64,000 bases of DNA from Thiotrichaceae bacterium (lineage in GTDB: Bacteria; Pseudomonadota; Gammaproteobacteria; Thiotrichales; Thiotrichaceae): contig JALSJN010000011.1 in NCBI GenBank assembly GCA_026989335.1, positions 34,977 through 98,976 on the forward strand. Reading direction: 5' to 3'. This document shows positions 1 to 9,354 of the stretch, one piece after another (positions within the stretch are counted from its first letter, which is position 1; every line of letters begins with the position of its first letter). Below the pieces are notes generated by a model that had not been told where the DNA came from, did no database searches, and saw only the letters and a list, made by a program, of their open reading frames with translations. The translations under genes were made by a program, and so were the position numbers.

Positions 1-20
1 ATCGACTTGTTCAGTCTTTC

Positions 21-935
21 CTAAACTAAACCCTTCACCAGTGCTACTAATAAAGCCTTCTGTGCATGTAAACGATTTTCGGCTTCATCCCAAACCACGC
101 TTTGTTTGCCATCAATCACTGAGGTGCTAACTTCTTCTTCACGATGGGCGGGTAAACAATGCATGAAGAGTGCATCTTTTTTAGCCAACGCCATGACAGC
201 ATCATCTACTTTAAAACCTTTAAAAGCTTTTTCGCGGATTTTTTGCTCATCCTCTTGGCCCATGCTTGCCCAAACATCTGTTGTGATTAAATCGACATCT
301 TTAACAGCGTCGTTAATATCATGAAATAAGCTCACGTATTCGCTAAGTTCTGCTGATAGTTTAGTATCTGGCTCATAGCCTTTTGGGCATGCCATATTAA
401 GGTGAAAGCCAAATTGCTTGGCGGCATTCATCCACGAATGACACATATTATTACCGTCGCCGACATAGGTGACGACTTTGCCTTGGATGCTGCCGCGATG
501 CTCGACGTAAGTCATCATGTCAGCTAATAGTTGGCAGGGGTGAAAATCATCAGTAAGTGCATTGATTACAGGTACGTTTGAATGCGCTGCAAAGTTTTCA
601 ACAATGGTGTGGCCGAAGGTGCGAATCATCACAATATCAACCATGCTAGAAATGACACGCGCGCTGTCTTCAATTGGCTCGCCACGCCCTAATTGGGTGT
701 CGCGTGATGACAAGAACATGGCATGTCCCCCAAGCTGGTTCATGCCCGCTTCGAAGGATACACGGGTGCGCGTTGATGACTTTTCGAAAATCATTGCTAA
801 TGTCATGTTCTTTAAAGGCTCGTAGATTTTGCCTGCTTTGAAGTCTTTTTTCATTTCAATGGCACTTGTAAGGAGCTGTTGTAGCTCATCTTTCGAGAAG
901 TCCATTAAAGTAAGGAAGTGTCTGGTTGTTGTCAT
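21..935 (-). CDS. argF: Ornithine carbamoyltransferase
   Basis: Cytoplasmic enzyme of arginine synthesis that joins carbamoyl phosphate and ornithine to make citrulline. At 304 residues it has the normal family length. The carbamoyl-phosphate loop STRTR lies at residues 54-58, and the HCLPAHR motif that carries the ornithine-site cysteine is near residue 258. It follows argD on the same strand after 50 bases, so the two are probably one transcript. The stop codon is only 20 bases from the window edge, so anything downstream in the operon cannot be seen. Confidence 0.97.
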   Translation of the reverse strand: MTTTRHFLTLMDFSKDELQQLLTSAIEMKKDFKAGKIYEPLKNMTLAMIFEKSSTRTRVSFEAGMNQLGGHAMFLSSRDTQLGRGEPIEDSARVISSMVDIVMIRTFGHTIVENFAAHSNVPVINALTDDFHPCQLLADMMTYVEHRGSIQGKVVTYVGDGNNMCHSWMNAAKQFGFHLNMACPKGYEPDTKLSAELSEYVSLFHDINDAVKDVDLITTDVWASMGQEDEQKIREKAFKGFKVDDAVMALAKKDALFMHCLPAHREEEVSTSVIDGKQSVVWDEAENRLHAQKALLVALVKGLV

Positions 936-985
936 GCTTCTGCCTTATAGTATGAAATAGTTGTTATTTTTATTCAGTATTCTTT

Positions 986-2164
986 TTATCGTGAGGTCTT
1001 AATAAGAATTGAGACAACTTTGATGATCGTGTCAGCCTGTTGTTTCGTGGTAATTAATGCCGGTAACAAGCGGATGGTGTTGCCCGCAGTGACATTAATC
1101 AGTAAGTCATACTCCATCGCTAGTTTGACTAACTCAGGGCAGTCTTGGTTAAGCTCGATACCAATCATTAAGCCCAAACCACGAACATCGGCAACACCTT
1201 CTACATCGCCTAATTCTAGCTTAAATTGTTTTAACAAATAATCCCCCATATTGGCGGCATTGTTACACAGGTTTTGAGTTTCAATCAGCTCAAGCACGGT
1301 TAATGCAACACGCGTAGCTAATGGGTTGCCACCAAAGGTTGATCCGTGATTACCGGGGGAGAATACTACCGAGGCCTTGCCAGCGGCTAAACACGCACCG
1401 ATAGGTACACCGTTACCAAGTGCTTTGGCTAACGTCATCACATCAGGCTTAGCATCGCTTGCGTGTTGATGGGCAAACCATTTACCGGTTCTGCCAAGGC
1501 CAGTTTGGATTTCATCGAGCATCATCAGCCAGTTGTTTTCATCACACAGCACGCGAATTTGGCTAAGGTAATCGGCATCGGGTATTACCACACCACCTTC
1601 GCCTTGGACTGGCTCAACCAATATTGCAGAGACATCACTATTCGTTTCCGCAATTTTTTTAATGGCTTCAATATCGTTGTAAGGGACGCGCACAAAGCCA
1701 TCGACTAAAGGCTCAAAACCTGCCTGTACCTTACGGTTACCTGTTGCGGAAAGTGTTGCCATGGTACGCCCGTGAAAACTACCGTTGGTAACAATAATAT
1801 TTGGGCGCTCTATACCTTGTTGCTTACCATACAAGCGCGCAAGTTTAATTGCAGCCTCATTGGCCTCAGCGCCTGAATTACTAAAAAATACTTTATCCAT
1901 ATGAGCAAGCTCACAAAGTTTATCACCTAACTCAGTTTGGTGTGGAATCTCGTACAGGTTAGAGGTATGAACGAGGGTTTTCGCTTGATCAGCAATGGCT
2001 GCGGCAATATCTGGGTGTGCATGGCCTAAACCACAGACTGCTATACCACAAATCGCATCAAGATATTCTTTGCCGTCTGTATCCGTCAAGTAAACACTGC
2101 GGCCACTTTTAAACGCTACCGGAAGCCGAGCATAAGTAGACATTAAGTGATTAGAATTTGACAT
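986..2164 (-). CDS. argD: Acetylornithine aminotransferase
   Basis: PLP-dependent class III aminotransferase, 392 residues, making N-acetylornithine from N-acetylglutamate semialdehyde; such enzymes often also serve the succinyldiaminopimelate step of lysine synthesis. The phosphate-binding stretch FFSNSGAEANEAAIKLAR, the LDEIQTGLGRTG segment with the cofactor-binding aspartate, and the Schiff-base lysine in TLAKALGNG are all visible. It lies upstream of argF and is the first gene of the arginine pair. The 153 bases upstream, towards the LRR kinase gene, should carry the promoter; I see no clear ARG box there. Confidence 0.95.
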   Translation of the reverse strand: MSNSNHLMSTYARLPVAFKSGRSVYLTDTDGKEYLDAICGIAVCGLGHAHPDIAAAIADQAKTLVHTSNLYEIPHQTELGDKLCELAHMDKVFFSNSGAEANEAAIKLARLYGKQQGIERPNIIVTNGSFHGRTMATLSATGNRKVQAGFEPLVDGFVRVPYNDIEAIKKIAETNSDVSAILVEPVQGEGGVVIPDADYLSQIRVLCDENNWLMMLDEIQTGLGRTGKWFAHQHASDAKPDVMTLAKALGNGVPIGACLAAGKASVVFSPGNHGSTFGGNPLATRVALTVLELIETQNLCNNAANMGDYLLKQFKLELGDVEGVADVRGLGLMIGIELNQDCPELVKLAMEYDLLINVTAGNTIRLLPALITTKQQADTIIKVVSILIKTSR

Positions 2165-2317
2165 AGCAATTACCTTAAACAGCCTTAAGCAATAAAAGAG
2201 TAGAAAGCTCTACTCTATTTGCGAAAAAACGATCAATTATGCCTTTTTTCTATTTTTTGTCAAACTAACAACTTATTAACGCATAAAAACGTATTAAGCT
2301 TTTTATAAAAATGGACT

Positions 2318-3574
2318 TTATCTTTTAGAGTAAACTTGCTTAAGCTCCAAATATTTATCACTTTCCTTATCGTCTTCTTTACAGACACTTAACAAATCAT
2401 CAATAAAGCAATGAAAAGCTCTACGTTCAATTTCTTTAACTTGGTCTTGCTGCTGCTTATTAAGCATGTGATACATCGTTGCCGCACCAAAGTCTCCAAC
2501 AATAATATTCGCCTCTTTATCAAATAAGGTGTTATGCGCGTATAAATCCCCGTGACAAACTTGGTTATCGTGTAAATGTGTAAACACGTCTTTCATTTGA
2601 GTAATCATTTTATCAATGTGCTCGATTGAGAGTTTAAAGCCTGCTGGAAACGTGTCTCGTGTACAGGTTTCAAATGTTGGCGGTTGACCCAAGTTTTTAA
2701 AATGTGGTGGTATGAGGCTCATGATAAGTGCGAGGTATCTATCTTCATTCACTTGCGCTAATGACTTTACTAAGCTAGGGTGATCCCCGACTTTTAAGCA
2801 TGCTTGTAGTTCATCTTTTGGGTAGCCGTCACTGGTTACCTCACCTTTAAATACTTTGACGGCAATAGCTTCAGGAAACGGTGTTTGCTCCTGATTCCAG
2901 CTTGCTTTTGATATAACTCCCGATGCACCTTGCCCAAGCACTTCTTTCAATGTGTAACGGGATGAGGAAATTTCTGGAACCGACTTTACTTCAATGTTTG
3001 AAGTGCTAAAGGGGTTTCCAGAAAACGCAAACCACGCAAGCTTAGGTAGACCAAGCAATTGATCAGGGCACTCCGTAAGCTGATTGGCTGAGATACGTAC
3101 TAGCTCAAGGTTTTTCAACCGACTCATGTTTTTGGGAAGATGCTTTAAGCGATTTCCTGCCAGTGCTAGCTTTTGCAGTCGGGCTCTTTCGCCGATTGAA
3201 TCAGGCAACTCTGTAATCTTATTCTCCGTTAAAATCAACCAACGTAACCTTGATGGCAATGCTTTTTCTGGAATATGACTAATTTTATTTGATTTAAAGC
3301 CAACCATCTCAAGTTGAGGGCACTCACCTAGCACCTCAGGCAGAGACTCAAAATCATTATTTGAAGCAAAGAATATTTTTAATTTTTTTAGCTGTTTTAA
3401 CTCATTGGGTAGTGAGTTGAGTTTATTGTTTGATAAATCAAGAACCTCTAAACTATCCGCAAGCGATAGTATCTCCATAGGAAATGAGGTTAAATTTTCT
3501 GATAGTGATAAGCGCTTAATACCAAATAATTCGCCAGATTTCAGTTGAGCTAGACTATGCACATTTTGATCCAT
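2318..3574 (-). CDS. Leucine-rich-repeat protein with C-terminal protein kinase domain
   Basis: 418 residues in two parts. Residues of about 15-185 form some seven leucine-rich repeats of the type LxxLxLxxNxLxxLP. From about residue 205 there is a Ser/Thr/Tyr-type kinase fold: glycine loop GQGASGVI, the lysine in AVKVF, a catalytic loop HGDLYAHN and the metal-binding GDFGA. In the catalytic loop HGD replaces HRD, as in many atypical bacterial kinases, but the Asp and Asn are kept, so activity is plausible. No signal peptide is seen, so it is probably cytoplasmic. It stands alone between sodB and argD. The substrate is unknown; the repeats presumably bind a protein partner. Confidence 0.85.
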   Translation of the reverse strand: MDQNVHSLAQLKSGELFGIKRLSLSENLTSFPMEILSLADSLEVLDLSNNKLNSLPNELKQLKKLKIFFASNNDFESLPEVLGECPQLEMVGFKSNKISHIPEKALPSRLRWLILTENKITELPDSIGERARLQKLALAGNRLKHLPKNMSRLKNLELVRISANQLTECPDQLLGLPKLAWFAFSGNPFSTSNIEVKSVPEISSSRYTLKEVLGQGASGVISKASWNQEQTPFPEAIAVKVFKGEVTSDGYPKDELQACLKVGDHPSLVKSLAQVNEDRYLALIMSLIPPHFKNLGQPPTFETCTRDTFPAGFKLSIEHIDKMITQMKDVFTHLHDNQVCHGDLYAHNTLFDKEANIIVGDFGAATMYHMLNKQQQDQVKEIERRAFHCFIDDLLSVCKEDDKESDKYLELKQVYSKR

Positions 3575-3817
3575 TCTTCATTTCAAGATTTTGTAGTTTA
3601 CACTACAAGCATAGTGAGGCGTAGCATCATAAACAAGCCTGTTTGATTTGTGAGTATAAGAGGGAAATTAAGGTTATTTGACGTTTTATTCTAATAAAGT
3701 TGCACAAATAATTTGCGCTTAATCGTCGGTCAGATCGAGGCGGGGAAAGTTGAAGTTTACATGAGGGTAAATGAAACTTTTTCCAACAAAGAGCTGGCGA
3801 CGTTTAAGCGTAAATTA

Positions 3818-4396
3818 TTACATGTTTGAGTTAACGAAATCCCAATTCACAAGATTCCAAAAATCAGCAACATAAGCAGGGCGAGCATTGCGTTTGTCTA
3901 CATAGTAAGCATGTTCCCAAACATCAATAGTCATTACAGGGTGTTGACCTTCAGACAATGGGCAACCAGCGTTTGGTGTATTTACAATCTCAACCGAACC
4001 ATCAGCGTTTTTAATTAACCAAGTCCAACCAGAACCAAAGTTGCCAACGGCAGTCGTTGAAAACTTCTCTTTAAAGTCAGCAAATGAACCAAATGCCGCA
4101 TTGATTGCATCAGCAACAGCGCCAGTAGGCTCGCCACCTGCATTTCCTGCAAGACAATTAAAGTAGAAAGTGTGGTTCCAAACCTGAGCCGCGTTATTGT
4201 AAATTGGCCCAGCAGGAGCAGATGTTACGATGTCTTCTAAAGACTTATCCGCAAACTCAGTACCTTCAATAAAGTTATTCAAATTAGTCACATAAGCCTG
4301 GTGGTGCTTGCCGTGATGAAAATCTAGAGTCTCTGCCGAGATGTGTGGCTCAAGAGCGTCTTTAGCGTATGGTAGGTCGGGTAGCGTGTGTGCCAT
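3818..4396 (-). CDS. sodB: Iron superoxide dismutase
   Basis: Converts superoxide to hydrogen peroxide and oxygen in the cytoplasm. At 192 residues it matches E. coli SodB in length. Metal ligands fall where expected: His27, His75 (in AAQVWNHTFYF), Asp158 and His162 (DVWEHAYYVD). The AAQVWNHTFYF stretch is typical of the iron rather than the manganese form. It is a single gene; the upstream 218 bases, shared with the divergent metalloprotease gene, hold its promoter. The ribosome site is weak (AAAGGACAT before ATG). Confidence 0.96.
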   Translation of the reverse strand: MAHTLPDLPYAKDALEPHISAETLDFHHGKHHQAYVTNLNNFIEGTEFADKSLEDIVTSAPAGPIYNNAAQVWNHTFYFNCLAGNAGGEPTGAVADAINAAFGSFADFKEKFSTTAVGNFGSGWTWLIKNADGSVEIVNTPNAGCPLSEGQHPVMTIDVWEHAYYVDKRNARPAYVADFWNLVNWDFVNSNM

Positions 4397-4614
4397 TTTA
4401 ATGTCCTTTTATGTTAGTTAGTGTGGGGTTTTTAATACCCCGCAAGCGTAGTTAAAACACCTGCGAAAAGCAATAGCACTTGTAAATTATAAGGGGACTT
4501 TCGAGCTATGAAATAAAGATAGCTAAATTACCTAAACCATCTATCTGATGTTTTCGACCTGCTGTTTTGTTTGGCTTATTATATTTAATACCCAAAATAA
4601 GAATGACCCCTACC

Positions 4615-7600
4615 ATGAAGTTTTTAAAATCTGCAGCACTCGTCTTTTCGCTACTCTTCGTATTAAATGGTTGTGGCTCTAATTCTAACAATGGAGAGAA
4701 ACCAGCACCTATTGCTGACATGGTTAAGCCAATTATCAGCTTAAAGGGTGAGGCTAGCGTAACGGTCATTAAGGGTAAGGTTTATACAGATGCTGGGGCA
4801 ACGGCTAGTGATAATGTAGACGGAAATATTACATCAAACATCACCGTAAATAATCCTGTTAATAGTAATGTTTTAGGTTTTTACACGGTTAGCTACCATG
4901 TAAAAGATGCTGCGGGCAACGTTGCAGATAAAATCACCCGTACCGTTAGAGTGATTAATGTGGCGCCAATTATTGGCGGCATACCAAAGACCAGCACACA
5001 TATCTATGACTCATACCAGTTCCAGCCTATTGCTAGTGATAATAATCATGATCAACTCACCTTTAGTATTACTAATAAACCAGACTGGGCATCATTTGAC
5101 AGAAATACGGGGCGATTATCGGGCATAGCCACCGAGTTACAAACCCATGATGGAATTATTATTTCGGTTTCAGATGGCGATAAAACAATCGCACTTAAAA
5201 GCTTTGGTATTATTGTTAAAGGAGCGTTAGATATAGCCCATAAATTCGGGGTCGCAACACAAGGAACAAAGTCTGATTATGGTTATTATGGTGCAGCAGT
5301 GAATGTGCTAGATAATAATGACGAGACTTATAATCACACCCGAGGTGGCGCTAAAGCTGAGAACTGGTTGCAAATAGCATTACCAAAATCGACCAATATC
5401 CATCAAGTTATTATTCAGAGTCGCCAAGGTGCTGAATCTCGTTTAAGCGGTGCCAAAGTGTATTTAAGTGAATCACCCTATGCCGATAGCGTGACTGAAG
5501 ATAAGCTGATTTTTACACTCGCTGGTACAAGGGCGGAACAAGCAATCAATCTTGAATCCCCTCGAACAGGTTCTTACTTAATCATTAAAGGTGAAGCCAG
5601 CCCAAGTGATAATAAGCATATTCATTTAATTAAAGTTGAAGTCTACGGAACTGCCCCTGTCACCCCACATATTAATGCACATGATGAGCGTTACCTGATT
5701 GCACAAAATAGTGAAATTGGTACAAAAATTATGCACTTGGATGCTGTGGATTATCAGGATGATATCTTGATTTATAGCATTAACCATAATGACTTTGCCA
5801 TTGATAACAACGGTAATATCAGCGTCAATGCTGAGTTAACCACTGGCGAGCATGAGGTTACCGTAACGGTTAGTGACGGCATAAATAGCACCAGCACTAA
5901 CTTGGTGATTCAAGTTACATCAGTATCTGCGGTTGAAGATGTGCTTAAATCGGGTGATGTGGTACACACGCCAATAACAGAGGATGAGCTCATCCAAGCC
6001 ACCTTAGGCGAACTTGAGGCCAGCAAACACTTATTGTTTGATGCCAAAATAAAAATATTCAATTTAAATAACGATGGCACGGCTAAAGCTGATGGTTCAT
6101 CGTTAACACAAATTGATTGGCAGCCAACATGGGATGCCAGCACTTTTATCTCAACGCCTGGTGAAAATACCATGCTACTAGAGTCCAATGCTGTTGAAGC
6201 TTCTGGCTATACAATTTACAACAAAACAATGGCAATTATTGGGCAGACAGGCGAGAACAACATCGGGCGTTATATGGTAATGGCGAGTAATCCACTTAGA
6301 ACAAATAAAAATGCCGAAATGGAAAAGCTCCTTGAAAACAGCATGGCATGGCTAACGGGAAAAGATAATTTGAAGACTGCACCTTTCTCTGTCGTCATAG
6401 TTCAAGCCGATAATAGTTATTACTTTAAAGACGAAACAAAAACCAGAGAATGGTTTGATACACACTACACGGGTCAAGTGAGTTATAACGCAGCTGATTC
6501 CTGTGATGGTGCAGCATTAGCCGCTTGTTTAAATGAATCACCAGACCTTCTTATTATCTCGCAAATTGCGGCTGAGTCAGACAATGTAAATAACATTGCC
6601 GCAATCGTAAAAAGTGCTTTAAATAAAGGAGTTCCCGTACTGTATATCCATAACGATGGCAACTTAACTCCACTTGGAAGTGCGCTGTTATCTTCTGTAT
6701 TCCATGTCACTTATGAATGGGACAACCGCTGGAAACGCCTAATGATTGAAGGCTACAACCCTGTAGGAAAAATCAATACATTAACGCGTAAATATCAAAG
6801 CGTTCAAACACTCTTTAGTCATTTGAAAAATCAGGATTATAATTTTAATTGGTCACAGTGCGTTGACAGTAAAGGTGAGCAAGGTGAAAATAATGATCGC
6901 TGTGGTGATATTGCAGGCTTAAACAGTGATTTTCAAAATGGTGCCGATACGGTAAGAAACCTGCTAAATCATTTGGATAAAACCAAGAACAATATCTTCC
7001 TCAATAAGGATTATCGTTTATACAAACTGTTAGCATTAACCGCCGATAAATTCCGCCAGTCTGTCAGCTACCCTATGGATAAGGTACTAACGGATGATAA
7101 TACCTTTATGCGCTCATACTATGCTGATCATGCGACTTATAATTATCGCACCACCAACCCTGTTCAGCCTGATATGGGTAACTTTAGCCGCAGTGATTTC
7201 TCTCATATCACGCCTATTACAAAACAGGTTAATTTAACTAGCAAACGTAAATTCCGCTCAGCAGGTGTTTACGCATTGCCTGGCAAAACGGTTCGGGTAA
7301 CGCGCACAGACAATAGAGACTTAACCGTTAAAGTCTTTATTAATACTTTGCGTTCAGGCGCGACACATCAGTATCAAAAGAATGCTTATAATCGTCCTAA
7401 GTATTTACAAACGCCGTATATTGAAATTAAATCAGGTGAAACAATTGAGTTTACTTCACCTTATGGGGGGCCGTTACAAGTCGCGTTTAATAAAAATAAT
7501 TTGCCCGTTGATTTAACCTTTGAAAATATTGGTGAGCATCCTTATTGGGCGAGTACTGCAGACGATGAATCTTTTGCAGAAAAACTTGCAGCTGGTGAAT

Positions 7601-8613
7601 ACGATTGGGCAGAGGTAGCTACCGCAGGCTTTGAGGTACACTCTAAATTAGACAAAATGAGAGCTTCGGTAGAAGACTCTCGTTGGGGTGGCACCGCTGC
7701 AGGTTTGGCAGCAGCCGTGGTTAAATACACCAGCAACTATCCGCACGTGCTTGCAGGCTTTAAAGGTGAGGGCGTGGATGTTGTGCCAGAGATTCATGAT
7801 TGGGCAAATGAGAAAGGCCTAACCATTGAAACCATTGATATTATGAAACATATGAATGCAGACCAAGCTACCTGTGGCTACGGTTGTTCGGGCAACCCCT
7901 ATGATGCGTACTGGGCGTTTAATCCGACCGGTCATGGTGATATTCATGAAATGGGACACAGCATGCAAAAAATGCGTTTTGAAGGCTTCCCCAATCATGC
8001 AGCCACCAATACCTTTTCGTATTACACCAAATCACGATATACCGCTAACACAGGTGATACGGATAATGATTGCTGGGGCATGCCTTTTAAAAGCATCTAC
8101 GAAACAATTCAAAGCTCCGTTGGCAATACTGATGTCAAAGCTTATTTAAAAACTAATCTATGGGATAAAGCAGGTCTACGTGAGCAATATCTTCTAAAAA
8201 TAGAAGCCATGATGCACGCGCAAAAGATGGGCAAAGTGGAAAACGGCTGGCATGTATTAGCCCGTGTTCACATCTTAGAACGTGAAATGAGTCGCGCTAA
8301 AAAAGATTGGGACGCGAGAAAAGCCTCGGTAGGTTTTGATCAATATACGCTTGATGAAATCGAATCTATTAAAAACAACGATTGGCTAATAGTCGCTTAT
8401 TCCTATGCCGCGGGTTTGGATTACACCAACTATTTTGACATGATGGGTATCCCATACAGCCAAAAAGCACGTGACCAAATTAAAAGCTTTGGTTTTGAAG
8501 TAGTGCCTAATGGATTGTTTAAAACAGAAGGCTCTGACTATTGTTCAAGCCCAAATCTTTTTAGTCAGCCATTAATAGCAGTTGATGGCCAGAGCGTTTG
8601 GAGTAATGAATAA
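4615..8613 (+). CDS. ImpA/M60-type metalloprotease lipoprotein
   Basis: A protein of about 1,332 residues. I prefer the ATG at 4615 because it opens a lipoprotein signal peptide ending in LNGC (lipid cysteine 20); upstream TTG and ATG codons in frame would place extra polar residues before it. Order of parts: DUF5011-type Ig-like domain (about 35-118), a cadherin-like Ig domain (about 120-205), a discoidin-like carbohydrate-binding domain (about 215-345), another Ig-like stretch, then a long catalytic region with the zinc motif HEMGH at 1111-1115. The relatives are the ImpA and enhancin (M60) peptidases that cut mucin-type glycoproteins. It is probably surface- or periplasm-facing and used on glycoproteins of hosts or algae; that role is inferred. 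It is a single gene. Confidence 0.85.
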   Translation: MKFLKSAALVFSLLFVLNGCGSNSNNGEKPAPIADMVKPIISLKGEASVTVIKGKVYTDAGATASDNVDGNITSNITVNNPVNSNVLGFYTVSYHVKDAAGNVADKITRTVRVINVAPIIGGIPKTSTHIYDSYQFQPIASDNNHDQLTFSITNKPDWASFDRNTGRLSGIATELQTHDGIIISVSDGDKTIALKSFGIIVKGALDIAHKFGVATQGTKSDYGYYGAAVNVLDNNDETYNHTRGGAKAENWLQIALPKSTNIHQVIIQSRQGAESRLSGAKVYLSESPYADSVTEDKLIFTLAGTRAEQAINLESPRTGSYLIIKGEASPSDNKHIHLIKVEVYGTAPVTPHINAHDERYLIAQNSEIGTKIMHLDAVDYQDDILIYSINHNDFAIDNNGNISVNAELTTGEHEVTVTVSDGINSTSTNLVIQVTSVSAVEDVLKSGDVVHTPITEDELIQATLGELEASKHLLFDAKIKIFNLNNDGTAKADGSSLTQIDWQPTWDASTFISTPGENTMLLESNAVEASGYTIYNKTMAIIGQTGENNIGRYMVMASNPLRTNKNAEMEKLLENSMAWLTGKDNLKTAPFSVVIVQADNSYYFKDETKTREWFDTHYTGQVSYNAADSCDGAALAACLNESPDLLIISQIAAESDNVNNIAAIVKSALNKGVPVLYIHNDGNLTPLGSALLSSVFHVTYEWDNRWKRLMIEGYNPVGKINTLTRKYQSVQTLFSHLKNQDYNFNWSQCVDSKGEQGENNDRCGDIAGLNSDFQNGADTVRNLLNHLDKTKNNIFLNKDYRLYKLLALTADKFRQSVSYPMDKVLTDDNTFMRSYYADHATYNYRTTNPVQPDMGNFSRSDFSHITPITKQVNLTSKRKFRSAGVYALPGKTVRVTRTDNRDLTVKVFINTLRSGATHQYQKNAYNRPKYLQTPYIEIKSGETIEFTSPYGGPLQVAFNKNNLPVDLTFENIGEHPYWASTADDESFAEKLAAGEYDWAEVATAGFEVHSKLDKMRASVEDSRWGGTAAGLAAAVVKYTSNYPHVLAGFKGEGVDVVPEIHDWANEKGLTIETIDIMKHMNADQATCGYGCSGNPYDAYWAFNPTGHGDIHEMGHSMQKMRFEGFPNHAATNTFSYYTKSRYTANTGDTDNDCWGMPFKSIYETIQSSVGNTDVKAYLKTNLWDKAGLREQYLLKIEAMMHAQKMGKVENGWHVLARVHILEREMSRAKKDWDARKASVGFDQYTLDEIESIKNNDWLIVAYSYAAGLDYTNYFDMMGIPYSQKARDQIKSFGFEVVPNGLFKTEGSDYCSSPNLFSQPLIAVDGQSVWSNE

Positions 8614-8858
8614 GTAAGATTCTATACGCTACCCATCATCTTATTAGCGCCCAGTCTTGTTGCATTCGCTGCGACTGATAGCACGGAAATATCTGTATAA
8701 GTTACAAAAAATGCTTACGTTAGATTAGTAGGGTCACTCGCAGGTAATGCAAACACTAACCCTAGCTTAGATGATATGGATAATAAGCTAGTGAGTTTGG
8801 GTGCATTAGGATCAGAATCTATACAGTGGGGCGTTTTGATGTTTCTTCGTGGAAATGT

Positions 8859-8909
8859 CGGCAGTTTTAGCCAGTTGAAAATAATTGGACTGATCAGGTT
8901 CTTAATTTA
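8859..8909. repeat. Fragment of TTAA-flanked mini-element (right half)
   Basis: Closely matches the right half of the element at 44414-44499: both share a CGGC(A/T)GTTTTAGC stretch, AAAATAATTGGACT and TGATCAGG before the terminal TTAA. The left half is absent, so this is a decayed or truncated copy. Confidence 0.6.
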
Positions 8910-8954
8910 ACTGATTGCAGTTGGTTTAGGTTTTACACATGCTATTACAGACAT

Positions 8955-8990
8955 AATAAAAAAAGGCCTACTCTTGGGAGTAGGCCTTTT
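8955..8990 (-). terminator. Rho-independent terminator of the minus-strand small RNA
   Basis: Perfect 13-base-pair stem (AAAAGGCCTACTC with its complement) around a TTGG loop, followed on the minus strand by seven or more T. The plus-strand side has only four T, so it mainly serves minus-strand transcripts, although it could also close the metalloprotease transcript. Confidence 0.85.
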
Positions 8991-9090
8991 GGGTGTGTCG
9001 GTTCGGGGGAGCATCCACCTTCTCCGACTATATGCCTCCTAGCGGGGAGGAATTCTGTTGCTGATGTAAACACAATGCTCCTGGATTTGA
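8955..9090 (-). ncRNA. Probable structured small RNA with pseudoknot and terminator
   Basis: Read on the minus strand, the stretch folds well. Bases 9081-9075 (GGAGCAT) pair with 9014-9008 (ATGCTCC). Inside them is a GC-rich hairpin at 9050-9035 (CCTCC with GGAGG). GTCGG at 9028-9024 pairs with CCGAC at 9001-8997, crossing the first stem to make an H-type pseudoknot. A textbook terminator follows (8990-8961, then a T run). TTGACA at 9100-9095 could be a -35 box, with a poor -10 after it. Several GGA triplets would suit a CsrA-binding RNA, but I do not recognise the family. The 5' end is approximate. Confidence 0.55.
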
Positions 9091-9354
9091 GATTTGTCAA
9101 TCAGTAGAAATATATCTGAATATTATGAAATACTAATTTTCCTTTCTGGATGCATCACATTTTTTGACAGTGAGGTACAGCTAGACAGAAATATAAATAC
9201 CTTAATCAGTACTTTCTTGACTTGTAAGAGCCTGCGTATAATCATTAGCTATGGTAGATTTTTATACTAACGTTTAGAATGAAACAGCGAAGCATTAAGC
9301 TTCATTTGTGTAAAGACCTTAAAAAGTAAACAAAAACAATGACAAGAGAAAAAC

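Larger units (their letters stand above)
8614..9354. other. Non-coding stretch with repeat fragment and minus-strand small RNA
   Basis: About 740 bases without a convincing protein gene. It holds a fragment of the TTAA-flanked repeat family (8859-8909), a strong bidirectional-looking hairpin (8961-8990) and the structured minus-strand RNA candidate described separately. Short open frames around 8700-8850 have no start signals or recognisable product and may be remnants. Confidence 0.6.

Noticed and set aside
4567..4614. Upstream TTG/ATG starts for the metalloprotease
   Set aside because: They would precede a clear lipoprotein signal peptide beginning at 4615 with a polar extension and have no ribosome site.
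8971..9110. The minus-strand structured RNA as SRP RNA or tmRNA
   Set aside because: It lacks the conserved GGAAGNAGC SRP loop and any tmRNA tag or tRNA-like ends.
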